A stretch of 64,000 nucleotides of DNA. It comes from Gracilibacillus alcaliphilus. Lineage in GTDB: Bacteria; Bacillota; Bacilli; Bacillales; Amphibacillaceae. This document shows, one piece after another, positions 43,673 to 52,749 of this stretch. The DNA lies in the NCBI RefSeq assembly GCF_016909015.1, contig NZ_JAFBFA010000001.1:124001-188000 (forward strand), read 5' to 3'. The notes beneath the pieces are model-generated. The model had not been told where the DNA came from and searched no databases. It worked only from the letters and a program-made list of their open reading frames with translations. How positions within the stretch are numbered: position 1 is the first letter of the stretch; every line of letters starts with the position of its first letter. The position numbers and the translations under genes were made by a program.

Positions 43673-44812
43673 ATGAGACCTTGTCGGCTACAAATGATGG
43701 GCAAATGGGTAATTCAGCCCTTTAGAGCATTTTTACAAGTGAAAATTAAGTGTAAACTCGTCATGCTGTTAACGATTCTTTTTTTGTTGGATCCCCTATC
43801 GGTAAAGGCAACGGTTTCCGTATCTGCAGAACATGCCGTTTTGATGGATCAAACCTCAGGCAGGGTACTCTATCAAAAGGGAGCAGATGATCCGGCATTA
43901 ATAGCCAGTATTACAAAGGTGATGACGGCAATTATTGCTATAGAACAAGGCAATCTTAACGATTCTGTAAACATTTCTGATCATGCTATCAAGGCAGAAG
44001 GGTCCTCTATTTACTTAGAGAAAAAGGACAAGTTTACCTTAGAAGAGCTCCTTTACGGCTTGATGTTAAGATCAGGAAATGACGCTGCGATCGCCATAAG
44101 TGAACATATAGCTGGCAGTGAGCAGGGGTTCACCTATTTAATGAATGAAAAGGCAGCATGGTTAGGCATGACCAATACCCATTTTGATAACCCGCACGGA
44201 CTTGATTCAGATACCCATTATTCCACAGCTTATGATATGGCATTATTAATGAAATATGCAGTTGAAAATGAAACTTTTCAAACCATTTCTGCCACATCTT
44301 CTTATCAACCGAAAGCAAGAGACTATGCCTGGATTAATAAGAATAAGTTATTAACCAAGTTATATGGGCAAAGTACCGGCGGGAAGACAGGCTACACAAA
44401 GGCTGCCGGCCGAACCTTAATCTCAACGGCAGAAAAAGAGAATCAAACCTTAATTGCTGTTACATTAAATGCACCGAATGATTGGCAAGACCATATGCAA
44501 TTATTTGAATGGGGATTTGATCATTATCCTCTTCAACTGCTGCAAGAAAAGGAAGAAATCACATTGAAACAATCAGATCAACTCCTATCAGCAACCATCA
44601 CTACACCGCTTTATTATCCGCTGACAGAAACGGAAATGGATAAAATCTCTTATAAAAATCTTGTTAGTTCTAGTCCGCAATCCTTTCAGCGGCTTGGAAT
44701 GAGGGTATTCTATCTAGATCAGCAGGCAATCGCCTCAACGGCTTTTTATCAAAAATCCGAGCAGGAAGAGCCCACCTTTTGGCAGAAGGTGTTTGGTGAG
44801 CGCCATGATTAA
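43673..44812 (+). CDS. dacB: D-alanyl-D-alanine carboxypeptidase DacB (spore cortex)
   Basis: DacB (PBP5*) lowers cross-linking of spore cortex from the mother-cell side. The 379-residue protein (382 in B. subtilis) has a signal peptide with hydrophobic core about 27-46, then SITK (S79-K82), SGN (134-136) and KTG (238-240), and a C-terminal beta domain. A sigma-E-like promoter lies 38 bp upstream. Its end overlaps spmA. Confidence 0.94.
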   Translation: MRPCRLQMMGKWVIQPFRAFLQVKIKCKLVMLLTILFLLDPLSVKATVSVSAEHAVLMDQTSGRVLYQKGADDPALIASITKVMTAIIAIEQGNLNDSVNISDHAIKAEGSSIYLEKKDKFTLEELLYGLMLRSGNDAAIAISEHIAGSEQGFTYLMNEKAAWLGMTNTHFDNPHGLDSDTHYSTAYDMALLMKYAVENETFQTISATSSYQPKARDYAWINKNKLLTKLYGQSTGGKTGYTKAAGRTLISTAEKENQTLIAVTLNAPNDWQDHMQLFEWGFDHYPLQLLQEKEEITLKQSDQLLSATITTPLYYPLTETEMDKISYKNLVSSSPQSFQRLGMRVFYLDQQAIASTAFYQKSEQEEPTFWQKVFGERHD

Positions 44813-45380
44813 TATAATTTGGGCACTGATGGCGATTATTGGTATTGTGTACGCCATGTTTAATGGCACGATGGATCAGGTTAATCAGGAATTGTTTGCT
44901 AGTGCGGGGGAGGCTGTGACTTTGATCATTGGACTTTCCAGTGTGCTCATCTTCTGGCTGGGAATATTACGTATTGCAGAAAAGGCAGGCTTGTTGTCAG
45001 GCTTCGCCAAATTGGCCAGGCCTGTTGTGAGACGATTGTTTCCTGAAATTCCGCCTGATCATCCGGCGATGGGATATATTCTGGCCAATATCTCTGCTAA
45101 TTTATTCGGTTTAGGTAATGCAGCAACGCCGATGGGAATCAAGGCGATGGAAGAGATGAAGAAGTTGAGCAAATCAGATACAGCTAGCTCATCGATGATT
45201 ACCTTTCTTGTGATTAATACTACTAGTATTACACTAGTACCTACTACGGTAATCGCTATCCGAATGGAATATGGATCGCAAGCTCCAACAGAAATTGTTT
45301 CCAGCACGATTATCGCTTCTGTGATTACAACTGTTGCTGCTATTATAATTGACAGGCTGTGGAGAAAGCGCCGAGAGTAG
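44805..45380 (+). CDS. spmA: Spore maturation protein A
   Basis: SpmA and SpmB are membrane proteins needed for full spore-core dehydration. The 191-residue product has several spans and the nucleoside-recognition-domain (Gate) signature ANLFGLGNAATPMGIKAMEEM near residue 105. ATG at 44805 overlaps dacB by 8 bases. It is followed by spmB after 16 bp. Confidence 0.94.
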   Translation: MINIIWALMAIIGIVYAMFNGTMDQVNQELFASAGEAVTLIIGLSSVLIFWLGILRIAEKAGLLSGFAKLARPVVRRLFPEIPPDHPAMGYILANISANLFGLGNAATPMGIKAMEEMKKLSKSDTASSSMITFLVINTTSITLVPTTVIAIRMEYGSQAPTEIVSSTIIASVITTVAAIIIDRLWRKRRE

Positions 45381-45396
45381 GAAGGGGTTGATATAA

Positions 45397-45930
45397 GTGG
45401 TTGAAAGTCTTACGATTATTAGCATTTGGCTGGTTCCGCTCCTAATTATGCTTATACTAATCACTGCACTAATTAAACGTGTACCAGCCTATGAAGTATT
45501 TGTAGAAGGGGGCAAAGAAGGATTGCAGATGGCTGTCTCTTTGCTCCCTTTTTTATTAGGCATGCTGGTTGCTATTGCAATATTGAGGAGTTCAGGGGCA
45601 TTGGACGCATTAGTACAGCTTTTACAGCCATTATTGGACCTACTAGGGATACCCGCTGAGCTTGCACCATTAGCAATACTTCGGCCTATATCTGGTACGG
45701 CGGCCTTGGGAGTGACGGCTGATATCATTCAAGTATATGGACCAGATTCTTTTTTGGGCAGACTGGCGTCCACTATGCAGGGCAGTACAGATACAACCCT
45801 CTATATTTTAACGGTCTACTTTGGAGCAGTCGGTATTAAAAAAATGGGGAACGCATTAAAAATTGGACTGATTGCAGATTTTATTGGTATAATAGTGTCG
45901 GTAATCATTGTTACTTGGTTATTTTCGTAG
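45397..45930 (+). CDS. spmB: Spore maturation protein B
   Basis: A 177-residue multi-span membrane protein paired with SpmA, with the second Gate-domain signature LRPISGTAALGVTADIIQVYGPDSFLGRL. GTG start after GAAGGGG. Length matches B. subtilis SpmB (178). A terminator begins at its stop codon, closing the dacB-spmA-spmB operon. Confidence 0.94.
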   Translation: MVESLTIISIWLVPLLIMLILITALIKRVPAYEVFVEGGKEGLQMAVSLLPFLLGMLVAIAILRSSGALDALVQLLQPLLDLLGIPAELAPLAILRPISGTAALGVTADIIQVYGPDSFLGRLASTMQGSTDTTLYILTVYFGAVGIKKMGNALKIGLIADFIGIIVSVIIVTWLFS

Positions 45931-45958
45931 TAGCGCCTTCAGACAGCGCTACTCTTTT
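45929..45958 (+). terminator. Terminator of dacB-spmA-spmB
   Basis: AGTAGCGC pairs with GCGCTACT over a 9-base loop, followed by CTTTTCG. Confidence 0.85.
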
Positions 45959-46002
45959 CGTTTTGTGATCAGAATTTTATATAAAGGAAGCGTGGAATAA
46001 TA

Positions 46003-46719
46003 ATGGAACGACTGCAAAAAGTGATCGCCCATAGTGGAATAGCCTCTCGACGCAAGGCAGAGAAGCTGATTGAACAAGGACGAGTAGAAGTTAATGGAGA
46101 AGTAGTAACAGAGTTAGGAATAAAAGTTTCAGATAAGGATGAGGTCAAAGTAGAAGGAATCCCGATCGAAAAGGAAAAACTGCGTTATTTTCTCCTGTAT
46201 AAACCTCGAGGTGTTATCACCAGTGCCTTTGATGATAAAAAACGTAAAACGGTTACTGATTTTTTTGAAGGGTATAGTGAGCGATTGTATCCAGTAGGCA
46301 GACTGGACTATGATACATCTGGTTTACTGATTATGACAAATGATGGCGAATTCACTAACTTGTTGTTACATCCGAGCCATCAAATCAATAAAGAATATGT
46401 GGTTAAGACGAAGGGAATTCCTCCAAAGGAGAAGCTTCAGCTGTTTAAGAAGGGGATTCGATCGGATGGAGATCTGCTAAAGGCAAAACACGTAAAGATA
46501 ATGTCAATTGATCCAAAGAAACAGACGGCTTTGATTAAAATCGTACTTCATCAAGGAAAAAATCGCCAGATTCGCAGAATGTTTGAAGCTATTGGCACCC
46601 CTGTTCAAAAGTTAAGACGTGAACGGTTCGGTTTTTTAACGACAGAAGGACTGACACCTGGAGATTACCGAGAACTAACGCCTCAGGAAGTAGCGGAATT
46701 AAAAAAGTTAGCCAAATAA
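46003..46719 (+). CDS. rluB: 23S rRNA pseudouridine synthase RluB
   Basis: RluB makes a pseudouridine in helix 80/90 region of 23S rRNA. The 238-residue protein has an N-terminal S4 RNA-binding domain (MERLQKVIAHSGIASRRKAEKLI) and the catalytic Asp in VGRLDYDTSGLLIMTND near residue 105; GKNRQIRRMFEA is the RluB/RsuA signature. Upstream of resA as in B. subtilis. Confidence 0.95.
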   Translation: MERLQKVIAHSGIASRRKAEKLIEQGRVEVNGEVVTELGIKVSDKDEVKVEGIPIEKEKLRYFLLYKPRGVITSAFDDKKRKTVTDFFEGYSERLYPVGRLDYDTSGLLIMTNDGEFTNLLLHPSHQINKEYVVKTKGIPPKEKLQLFKKGIRSDGDLLKAKHVKIMSIDPKKQTALIKIVLHQGKNRQIRRMFEAIGTPVQKLRRERFGFLTTEGLTPGDYRELTPQEVAELKKLAK

Positions 46720-46786
46720 TTGTTGAAGAACTGTCACAATTATCTCCATCATGAAATGATACAATGTGGTAAGGGAGTGACTTGTT

Positions 46787-47371
46787 ATGAGTAAACTAGA
46801 GCAGGCAAAAGCTAACAAGAAGAATAAAAAACGCAACCGGATTATTTTTCGTTCGGCGATTTTAGTTGTATTATTTGGCGCACTAGCCTTTGCTGTCTTC
46901 TCTAACTTGACAGCAGATGACGGAGCCACAGTAGATGTAGGAGATAAAGCCCCGGATTTTGCCTTAAAGCAAGTTGCAACAGTAGAAGACTTGGGTGATT
47001 TACAGCTGTCTGATTATGAGGGAAAAGGGGTTATGCTTAATTTCTGGGCTACCTATTGTGAGCCTTGTGAGCGTGAAATGCCTTATATGGAACAATTATA
47101 TCCTGTTTATCAAGAAAAAGGTGTGGAGATAATTGCTGTCAGTGTGGATGCAACCGAACTGGTTATTAATAATTTTGTAAATAAGCATGCATTAACCTTC
47201 CCGATTTTGCATGATAAAAACAGTCAAGTATTGGATGCATACGGAATTCGGCCATTACCTACTACTTATTTTATTGATGAGCATGGCAAGGTAGAAGAAC
47301 GTGTTTTAGGTGAATTATCATTAGAGCGTTTGGAAGGCTACTTGGACCAAATAGTACCAGAGGGATCGTGA
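46787..47371 (+). CDS. resA: Thiol-disulfide oxidoreductase ResA
   Basis: ResA reduces apocytochrome c haem-binding cysteines outside the membrane. The 194-residue protein has a basic N-terminus, one membrane anchor (about 19-39) and a thioredoxin fold with the active site C91-E-P-C94, identical to the B. subtilis CEPC. A cis-proline segment (RPLPTTYFID) follows. Operon head of resABC; a TACAAT sits 25 bp before the start. Confidence 0.95.
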   Translation: MSKLEQAKANKKNKKRNRIIFRSAILVVLFGALAFAVFSNLTADDGATVDVGDKAPDFALKQVATVEDLGDLQLSDYEGKGVMLNFWATYCEPCEREMPYMEQLYPVYQEKGVEIIAVSVDATELVINNFVNKHALTFPILHDKNSQVLDAYGIRPLPTTYFIDEHGKVEERVLGELSLERLEGYLDQIVPEGS

Positions 47372-47381
47372 GGGGTATAGA

Positions 47382-49001
47382 ATGAACACAATTATATGTG
47401 ATACATGCGGCCATCACAATAAAGAAGGAACGACAATTTGCGAAAAATGCGGAAAGCCGTTGAATCAGGATACACAGAAGACATTATTAAACATGCGGTA
47501 TGATGGAACAGCCATACGATCTAAGACGAGAAATCGTTCCATCATTGATAAGACATGGAACTTCTTTTCATCGATTAAAGTAGGGGTGACTTTAATTGCG
47601 CTTGCCTTAATTGCTTCAGCGATTGGGACCATTTACCCGCAAGAAACGTATATACCCCAAACTGTTGATCCAAGTGAGCACTATCGAGATCAATATGGGA
47701 TACCTGGGCAAATTTATTATCAGCTGGGTTTTCATAATCTATATGGTTCCTTGTGGTATATGATCTTAATCGCTTTAATCGGTATTTCTATTTTTATCGT
47801 AAGTATTGATCGAGGCGTGCCTTTGTATCGAGCTTTAAAACATCAAGCGATTAAACGACATCCGAAGTTCCTTAAAGGGCAGAAGTTATACGGGGAATAC
47901 AGTGATTACACGGAGGAGGACAAGCAGCAGTTGCTGCAACATCTGAAACAGCGCCGTTATAAAATAACAGAGAAAGATGGTCACTACTTGGCTGAGAAGA
48001 ATAGGTTCTCCAGATGGGGGCCATATGTGAATCACTTAGGACTTATTATTTTCTTAGCTGCAACTTTGCTGCGTTTTATACCTTCCATGTATGTCGATGA
48101 ATCAATGTGGGTGCGTGAAGGGGAAACAGAAGTTATTCCTGGTACAAATCAAGAATATTACATAGAGAATCAGCAATTTATTTTTGAAGTGTATGGGGAC
48201 AGGGAGGAAGATGAGATTTTTGAAACGGCACTAGAGAATAATGGTGCCATTGTGCCAAGACACTATGAAACGAAGGCGGCTATCTATCAAGATACTTCTG
48301 ATAAGGAAGTAATCTCTGAGCCGGAGTTAGAAGAAATAAAACGTGGTGAAATTATTGTCAACCAGCCGATTAAGTTTGATCATTTCCATATCTATCAGGA
48401 TAGTTATCAGCTCAATGAGTTTCAGAGCATGTCCTTTAAGTTGCATGAAACAGAAGATGCCGATGAAGAAGCAATTTTGGAATTTACTGTTGATTTAGTT
48501 GATCCAGAACGTGTTTATGAATTTGATAATGGTTATCGCATTGAGTTGAATGATTATTTTCCAGATTATGAACTTAGTGATGGGAGACCGAGGACAACGA
48601 CCAATTACCCAAGAAATCCAGGATTTGTGTTCTTTGTCTATGGCCCTGATACAGAAGAAGCTGAAGTAAGCTTTCTGGCAATCGGTCAAAATTTGGCAGC
48701 CGGTGAAAACCAATATAAACTCAGTTTAACTGATTTTGATGTTCGAAACGTAAGTGGTCTTACCGTTAGGAAGGATCTAACCTTGCCATTCCTGGGACTT
48801 GGTGCTTTTATCTTTATGATAGGACTTATTCAGGGAATGTATTGGCAGCATCGCCGGGTATGGATACACCCAACTGCAGATCGTATATATATTGCCTGTC
48901 ACACCAACAAAAACTGGTTTGGAATGAAGTCTGAATATGAGAAAATAACGGAAGGTACACCATTTACAGAAATTGTAGATCAAGAGAATAAAAATGAATG
49001 A
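47382..49001 (+). CDS. resB: Cytochrome c biogenesis protein ResB
   Basis: ResB (CcsB/Ccs1) with ResC exports and attaches haem to cytochrome c. The 539-residue protein starts with a zinc-ribbon-like CDTCG...CEKCG, then membrane spans near 68-85, 125-143 and 215-235, a large extracytoplasmic domain and a final span (about 470-490) ending GMYWQHRRVWIH. Architecture follows B. subtilis ResB (542). It starts 10 bp after resA. Confidence 0.95.
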   Translation: MNTIICDTCGHHNKEGTTICEKCGKPLNQDTQKTLLNMRYDGTAIRSKTRNRSIIDKTWNFFSSIKVGVTLIALALIASAIGTIYPQETYIPQTVDPSEHYRDQYGIPGQIYYQLGFHNLYGSLWYMILIALIGISIFIVSIDRGVPLYRALKHQAIKRHPKFLKGQKLYGEYSDYTEEDKQQLLQHLKQRRYKITEKDGHYLAEKNRFSRWGPYVNHLGLIIFLAATLLRFIPSMYVDESMWVREGETEVIPGTNQEYYIENQQFIFEVYGDREEDEIFETALENNGAIVPRHYETKAAIYQDTSDKEVISEPELEEIKRGEIIVNQPIKFDHFHIYQDSYQLNEFQSMSFKLHETEDADEEAILEFTVDLVDPERVYEFDNGYRIELNDYFPDYELSDGRPRTTTNYPRNPGFVFFVYGPDTEEAEVSFLAIGQNLAAGENQYKLSLTDFDVRNVSGLTVRKDLTLPFLGLGAFIFMIGLIQGMYWQHRRVWIHPTADRIYIACHTNKNWFGMKSEYEKITEGTPFTEIVDQENKNE

Positions 49002-49043
49002 TATTGATTCATTACCATGTATGGTAATGAAAGGGGTGGGAAT

Positions 49044-50252
49044 ATGGATTATTTAAGTCTTAGTGGTACGTTGCTGTATACTGCATTTATCCTTTATCTG
49101 GTTGCGGTGATCTTCTTTGCGGCAACCGTAAGAGATAAACGTCAGGAAAAACAGTTTACCTTTGTAAATAAATTTGCGATTACGGTGACATCAGTCGGTT
49201 TTCTATCCCAGCTTGGTTACTTTATTACCAGGTGGATAGCGGCTGGTCATGCACCTGTAAGTAATATGTTTGAGTTTGTTACGTTTTTTAGTATGATGTT
49301 AGTGTTGGCATTAATTATTTTGTATGCCATTTATAAAGTAGCTTTATTACCTTTGTTTACCTTACCATTAGTATTAATCATTATTGGGTATGCCAGTGTC
49401 TTTCCTAGAGAAATTACACCACTAGTTCCATCGTTACAAAGTCATTGGCTGTGGATACATGTGACAACAGTAGCCTTAGGTGAAGCCATTTTGGCCATTA
49501 GTTTTGTCGCTGGAGTCATTTATTTGATTCGGCAGATTGATCAGCAGAAATCAACCTACCGCACTAAATGGCTGGAAATTGTGATGTATTCGATTATTTC
49601 AACGATTGCTTTTATTGTGGTGACAACTACCTTTTCATTGACAGGCTATGAGGCAGAGTTTGTTTACACAGTAGAAGCAACAGAAGATAGAGAAGAAACC
49701 CAAGCGTCCTTAATCTATCATCTGCCAGCTATATTTGGGAAGAGTGATGCAGAATTAGTGACAGATGGTCGCATGGATGCCTTGCTTCCAGCACCAGATT
49801 GGCTGCATGGTGAAGATGCAGCGAAAAAGCTTAATACGTTAGTATGGTCTTTAGCTGTCGGTTTAATTCTTTATCTGCTAATAAGACTGTTCGCTAGAAA
49901 AAGAGTCGCCGCATTAATTCAACCAAGCTTGCGCCGAACAAACCCAGAATTATTGGATGAGATTTGTTATCGTTCGATCGCTATTGGTTTTCCGGTCTTT
50001 ACGCTAGGCGGGCTGATCTTTGCCTCGATTTGGGCACAAGAGGCATGGCAGCGTTATTGGGGCTGGGACCCGAAAGAAGTATGGGCCTTAATCACCTGGT
50101 TCTTTTATGCGATCTTCCTGCATTTGCGTTTAACACGCGGCTGGCATGGAGAGCGTTCGGCATGGCTTGCTGTTATAGGTTTTGCAATTATTATGTTTAA
50201 CCTTATTGTGGTCAATTTGGTATTTGCAGGATTGCATTCTTACGCACAATAA
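49044..50252 (+). CDS. resC: Cytochrome c biogenesis protein ResC
   Basis: ResC (CcsA family) carries haem to the outer face. The 402-residue, about eight-span protein has the WWD haem-handling motif as WAQEAWQRYWGWDPKEVWALITW near residue 335 and conserved His residues (HWLWIHV, FLHLRLTRGWHGE). ATG at 49044 follows AAAGGGGTGGG. A terminator-like hairpin follows, so resD may be expressed separately. Confidence 0.95.
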   Translation: MDYLSLSGTLLYTAFILYLVAVIFFAATVRDKRQEKQFTFVNKFAITVTSVGFLSQLGYFITRWIAAGHAPVSNMFEFVTFFSMMLVLALIILYAIYKVALLPLFTLPLVLIIIGYASVFPREITPLVPSLQSHWLWIHVTTVALGEAILAISFVAGVIYLIRQIDQQKSTYRTKWLEIVMYSIISTIAFIVVTTTFSLTGYEAEFVYTVEATEDREETQASLIYHLPAIFGKSDAELVTDGRMDALLPAPDWLHGEDAAKKLNTLVWSLAVGLILYLLIRLFARKRVAALIQPSLRRTNPELLDEICYRSIAIGFPVFTLGGLIFASIWAQEAWQRYWGWDPKEVWALITWFFYAIFLHLRLTRGWHGERSAWLAVIGFAIIMFNLIVVNLVFAGLHSYAQ

Positions 50253-50272
50253 GCAGGCAGCCAAAAAAGATA

Positions 50273-50315
50273 AAGGTACAAGGGATATATTTTTTGTCTC
50301 TTGTGCTTTTTAATT
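50273..50315 (+). terminator. Terminator between resC and resD
   Basis: GTACAAGGGA pairs (two G-U) with TCTCTTGTGC, followed by TTTTTAATT. Confidence 0.7.
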
Positions 50316-50349
50316 ATATACTAGGAGAGGGAAGGAGGGTAACTGAAAC

Positions 50350-51072
50350 ATGGAAACAAACGAACAACATAAGATTTTAGTGGTGGATGATGAGGAACGT
50401 ATTCGTCGATTACTAAAGATGTATCTAGAGAGAGAAGGTTATACGATAGAGGAAGCCGGTGATGGGGAAGAAGGTTTGAAGATGGCATTGACAGGGGATT
50501 ATGAGATCATTTTACTTGATGTTATGATGCCAGGTAGGGACGGTTTGGAAGTATGTAAGGAGCTACGCACGAAAAGAAGTACCCCTGTTATTATGCTGAC
50601 TGCCAAGGGAGAAGAATTGAACCGAATTCACGGCTTTGAAGCAGGAGCTGATGATTATATCGTGAAGCCCTTCAGTCCTCGAGAAGTGGTGCTGAGAGTC
50701 AAGGCTTTGTTAAGAAGAGCTTCCACTTCTAAAAATGTTAATACATCCCATGAGTCTAAAGATATTATTGAATTTCCTCATCTTGTCATTGATAATGATG
50801 CCCACCGTGTACTGGCAGATAATAATGAGGTCAGTTTGACTCCAAAAGAATATGAGTTATTATTGTTCTTGGCAAAATCACCAGACAAGGTATTTGAGCG
50901 AGAAGCCTTATTAAAAGAAGTATGGAAATATGAATTCTTTGGTGATTTAAGAACGGTGGATACACATGTGAAGCGCTTAAGAGAGAAACTGAATAAGGTT
51001 TCGAGCGAAGCAGCCAAGATGATCGTGACGGTATGGGGTGTCGGCTACAAATTTGAAATTAATCATGATTAA
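50350..51072 (+). CDS. resD: Response regulator ResD (OmpR/PhoB type)
   Basis: ResD controls respiration and anaerobic genes, activating resABC and ctaA in B. subtilis. The 240-residue protein has a receiver domain with phosphoacceptor D57 (ILLDVMMPG), acidic pair VVDDEE, Lys in VKPF, and a winged-helix output domain (about 140-235, LRTVDTHVKRLREKL). GGAAGGAGGG precedes the ATG. The sensor kinase gene resE, next in B. subtilis, is absent; a cobalamin riboswitch begins 9 bp after the stop. Confidence 0.92.
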   Translation: METNEQHKILVVDDEERIRRLLKMYLEREGYTIEEAGDGEEGLKMALTGDYEIILLDVMMPGRDGLEVCKELRTKRSTPVIMLTAKGEELNRIHGFEAGADDYIVKPFSPREVVLRVKALLRRASTSKNVNTSHESKDIIEFPHLVIDNDAHRVLADNNEVSLTPKEYELLLFLAKSPDKVFEREALLKEVWKYEFFGDLRTVDTHVKRLREKLNKVSSEAAKMIVTVWGVGYKFEINHD

Positions 51073-51080
51073 ATAAGTAT

Positions 51081-51356
51081 ATGTTTAATGGTGTGCGCAG
51101 CATTAATAGGGAATCTGGTGAGAATCCAGAACTGTCCTCGCAACTGTATATGTGTAGAAAGGCAAGAATGAGAGCCACTGTACTAGTAAAATGGTATGGG
51201 AAGGGATTCTTTGCAAGAGACACATCTAGTCAGGAGACCTGCCATTAAACATGGTATCATGCTTCGAGGGTTGAGCATGTAAAGAAGTATTTGCACTATG
51301 ATACATACTTGTACATTGCTTGAATCCTCAACTATTTTTCAAAAAGAATTGAGGAG
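51081..51356 (+). promoter_or_regulatory. Cobalamin riboswitch with ribosome-site-masking platform
   Basis: The aptamer is closed by a perfect 11-bp P1 (51081-51091 with 51242-51252). GAATCTGGTGAGAATCC with CCTCGCAACTGT and the B12 box AGTCAGGAGACCTGCC (51231-51246) are canonical. Downstream, CCTCAA (51326-51331) can pair with TTGAGG (51349-51354), which is the ribosome site of the next gene, while GTTGAG (51270-51275) can instead pair with CTCAAC (51327-51332). These exclude each other, a plausible translational switch repressed by corrinoid. Confidence 0.95.
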
Positions 51357-51362
51357 AAGTAC

Positions 51363-51776
51363 ATGGATTGGTTAAAACGATTATCGGTCATTACTGTTTT
51401 ATTATTAGGTTTAGCGGCATGTGGTAACCCAGATACAACGAATCAATCGGAGAATTCAGACTCCGCAAATGAGGCTGTAGAGGAAGTGACGATCTCCTTG
51501 ACCATTACCGATCAGACAACAGATACGGTTATTGGTGATGAGGAGTATACAGTAGAAGAAGGTACCGATCTCTTAACGGTAATTGAAGAGAATTATGATC
51601 AAGTGGAAGTTACCGATGATGGCTTTCTGACTAGTATTGAAGGGCACCAGCAGGATGTAGATAACAATATCTACTGGTTGTATCAAGTCAATGGAGAGGA
51701 CGGGACAGTAGGTATGGCGGAATATGAAGCAAGGGAGCAGGATAAAATTTCCATCAACCTGCAGTCTCTTGAGTGA
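51363..51776 (+). CDS. DUF4430 lipoprotein, probable corrinoid-binding
   Basis: A 137-residue protein with a lipoprotein signal (hydrophobic core then LAAC, lipidated Cys20), a short acidic linker and a DUF4430 domain (about 40-137: EGTDLLTVIEENY, then NNIYWLYQVNG). DUF4430 is related to the C-terminal beta domain of transcobalamin and intrinsic factor. Control by a cobalamin riboswitch and overlap with an ECF-type membrane gene point to surface capture of cobalamin or a precursor. Binding itself is inferred. Confidence 0.85.
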   Translation: MDWLKRLSVITVLLLGLAACGNPDTTNQSENSDSANEAVEEVTISLTITDQTTDTVIGDEEYTVEEGTDLLTVIEENYDQVEVTDDGFLTSIEGHQQDVDNNIYWLYQVNGEDGTVGMAEYEAREQDKISINLQSLE

Positions 51777-52282
51777 TTCGCTTGAGTACGTACAAATTAA
51801 CCCTGATTTCTTTGATTGCTGCCTTGTGTGTGGTGGGCAGGCTGGTGTTTCAGTTTTTTATACCTAATGTACAGCCTGTAACAGCGATCATTATCATCAG
51901 TGGTGCTTTGTTAGGGGTTGTGCCTGCGATTTGTATCGCATTGATTACTGCATATGTTACTAGTTTATTCCTTGGGATGGGCATTTGGACAATTTGGCAA
52001 ATGATTGCTTGGGGATTGATTGGCTGCTTAGCAGGATTGCTGGGGAAATGGACTGCTAGACATCAACAGCTTTACCTAACTATCTTTTCATGCTTTGCCG
52101 CCTATTTGTTTGGATTTATTCTCTCAATTGGAACCTTTACAGTGGGAGGGAATTTTCTTAGCTATTATGTAGCAGGCCTCCCCTTTGATACGTGGCATGC
52201 AATTGGGAATGTTGTCTTTATGATAATCCTCTATCCGGTGATTACTCGTGTATTTCGTATCAAACAATGGTATAGCGATTAA
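51773..52282 (+). CDS. ECF-type transporter substrate-binding membrane component
   Basis: A 169-residue protein with about six spans, laid out like an ECF S component: short basic N-terminus, LTLISLIAALCVVGRLVF, then ALLGVVPAICIALITAYVTSLFLGMG and GTFTVGGNFLSYYVAGLPFDTWHAIGNVVF. It starts at GTG overlapping the lipoprotein stop (GTGA). The energising EcfA/T genes are not here, as usual for group II ECF systems. The riboswitch suggests cobalamin or a corrinoid as substrate. Confidence 0.85.
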   Translation: MIRLSTYKLTLISLIAALCVVGRLVFQFFIPNVQPVTAIIIISGALLGVVPAICIALITAYVTSLFLGMGIWTIWQMIAWGLIGCLAGLLGKWTARHQQLYLTIFSCFAAYLFGFILSIGTFTVGGNFLSYYVAGLPFDTWHAIGNVVFMIILYPVITRVFRIKQWYSD

Positions 52283-52290
52283 AATAAAAG

Positions 52291-52393
52291 AAAACAGTTG
52301 GTTATATGGAAGCGATCGCTGGGAGGTTAGATGAGGCTGAAGTCTAATCTTGCACTTGCAAGAAACTCGCTAGTGTGACTTCAACTGTTTTTT
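52291..52393. terminator. Structured bidirectional terminator
   Basis: AAAACAGTTG (52292-52301 region) pairs with CAACTGTTTT at the far end, enclosing inner hairpins (TGAAGTC/GACTTCA and CTTGCA/TGCAAG). It lies between the convergent ECF and ferredoxin genes and carries T-rich ends on both strands. Confidence 0.65.
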
Positions 52394-52612
52394 CTATTTG
52401 AAGCTTACCATTACGGATTGTGTGGGGCAGGCTTCTTCTGCATCTAACAGGTCTTCTTCTAATGGCTCCGGCACTACCAATGTGCCGCTATTATTATCTC
52501 TTCTCCCGTAAGCAACACCCTCCTCATCATAATCAAACAGTTTCGGAGCTGTTGCACCGCACACTCCACAGGCAATACAAGTTTCTTTGCAGATTTTTGT
52601 ATAATAAGGCAC
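52394..52612 (-). CDS. fer: 4Fe-4S ferredoxin
   Basis: A 72-residue single-cluster ferredoxin with C12, C15, C18 (CIACGVCG) and C62 (ACP) as ligands, similar to B. subtilis Fer. It is acidic and cytoplasmic, an electron carrier for cytochrome P450 or desaturase-type enzymes in relatives. I choose the GTG at 52612, 8 bases after AGGAAG, giving MPYYTKICKETC; the GTG three codons earlier touches the ribosome site. It is divergent from ypbB, as in B. subtilis. Confidence 0.94.
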   Translation of the reverse strand: MPYYTKICKETCIACGVCGATAPKLFDYDEEGVAYGRRDNNSGTLVVPEPLEEDLLDAEEACPTQSVMVSFK

Positions 52613-52749
52613 TGAAGCCACTTCCTTTGCTGATTTTCAAACCTAACTGGGACTAGCGTAACAAACTTTGATTCAAGTTACAATAAAATAGTATTCAAAA
52701 CAATAAGTAGTTTGATAGAATAGAATGAACAGCTACCTGAGGTGTTTCT

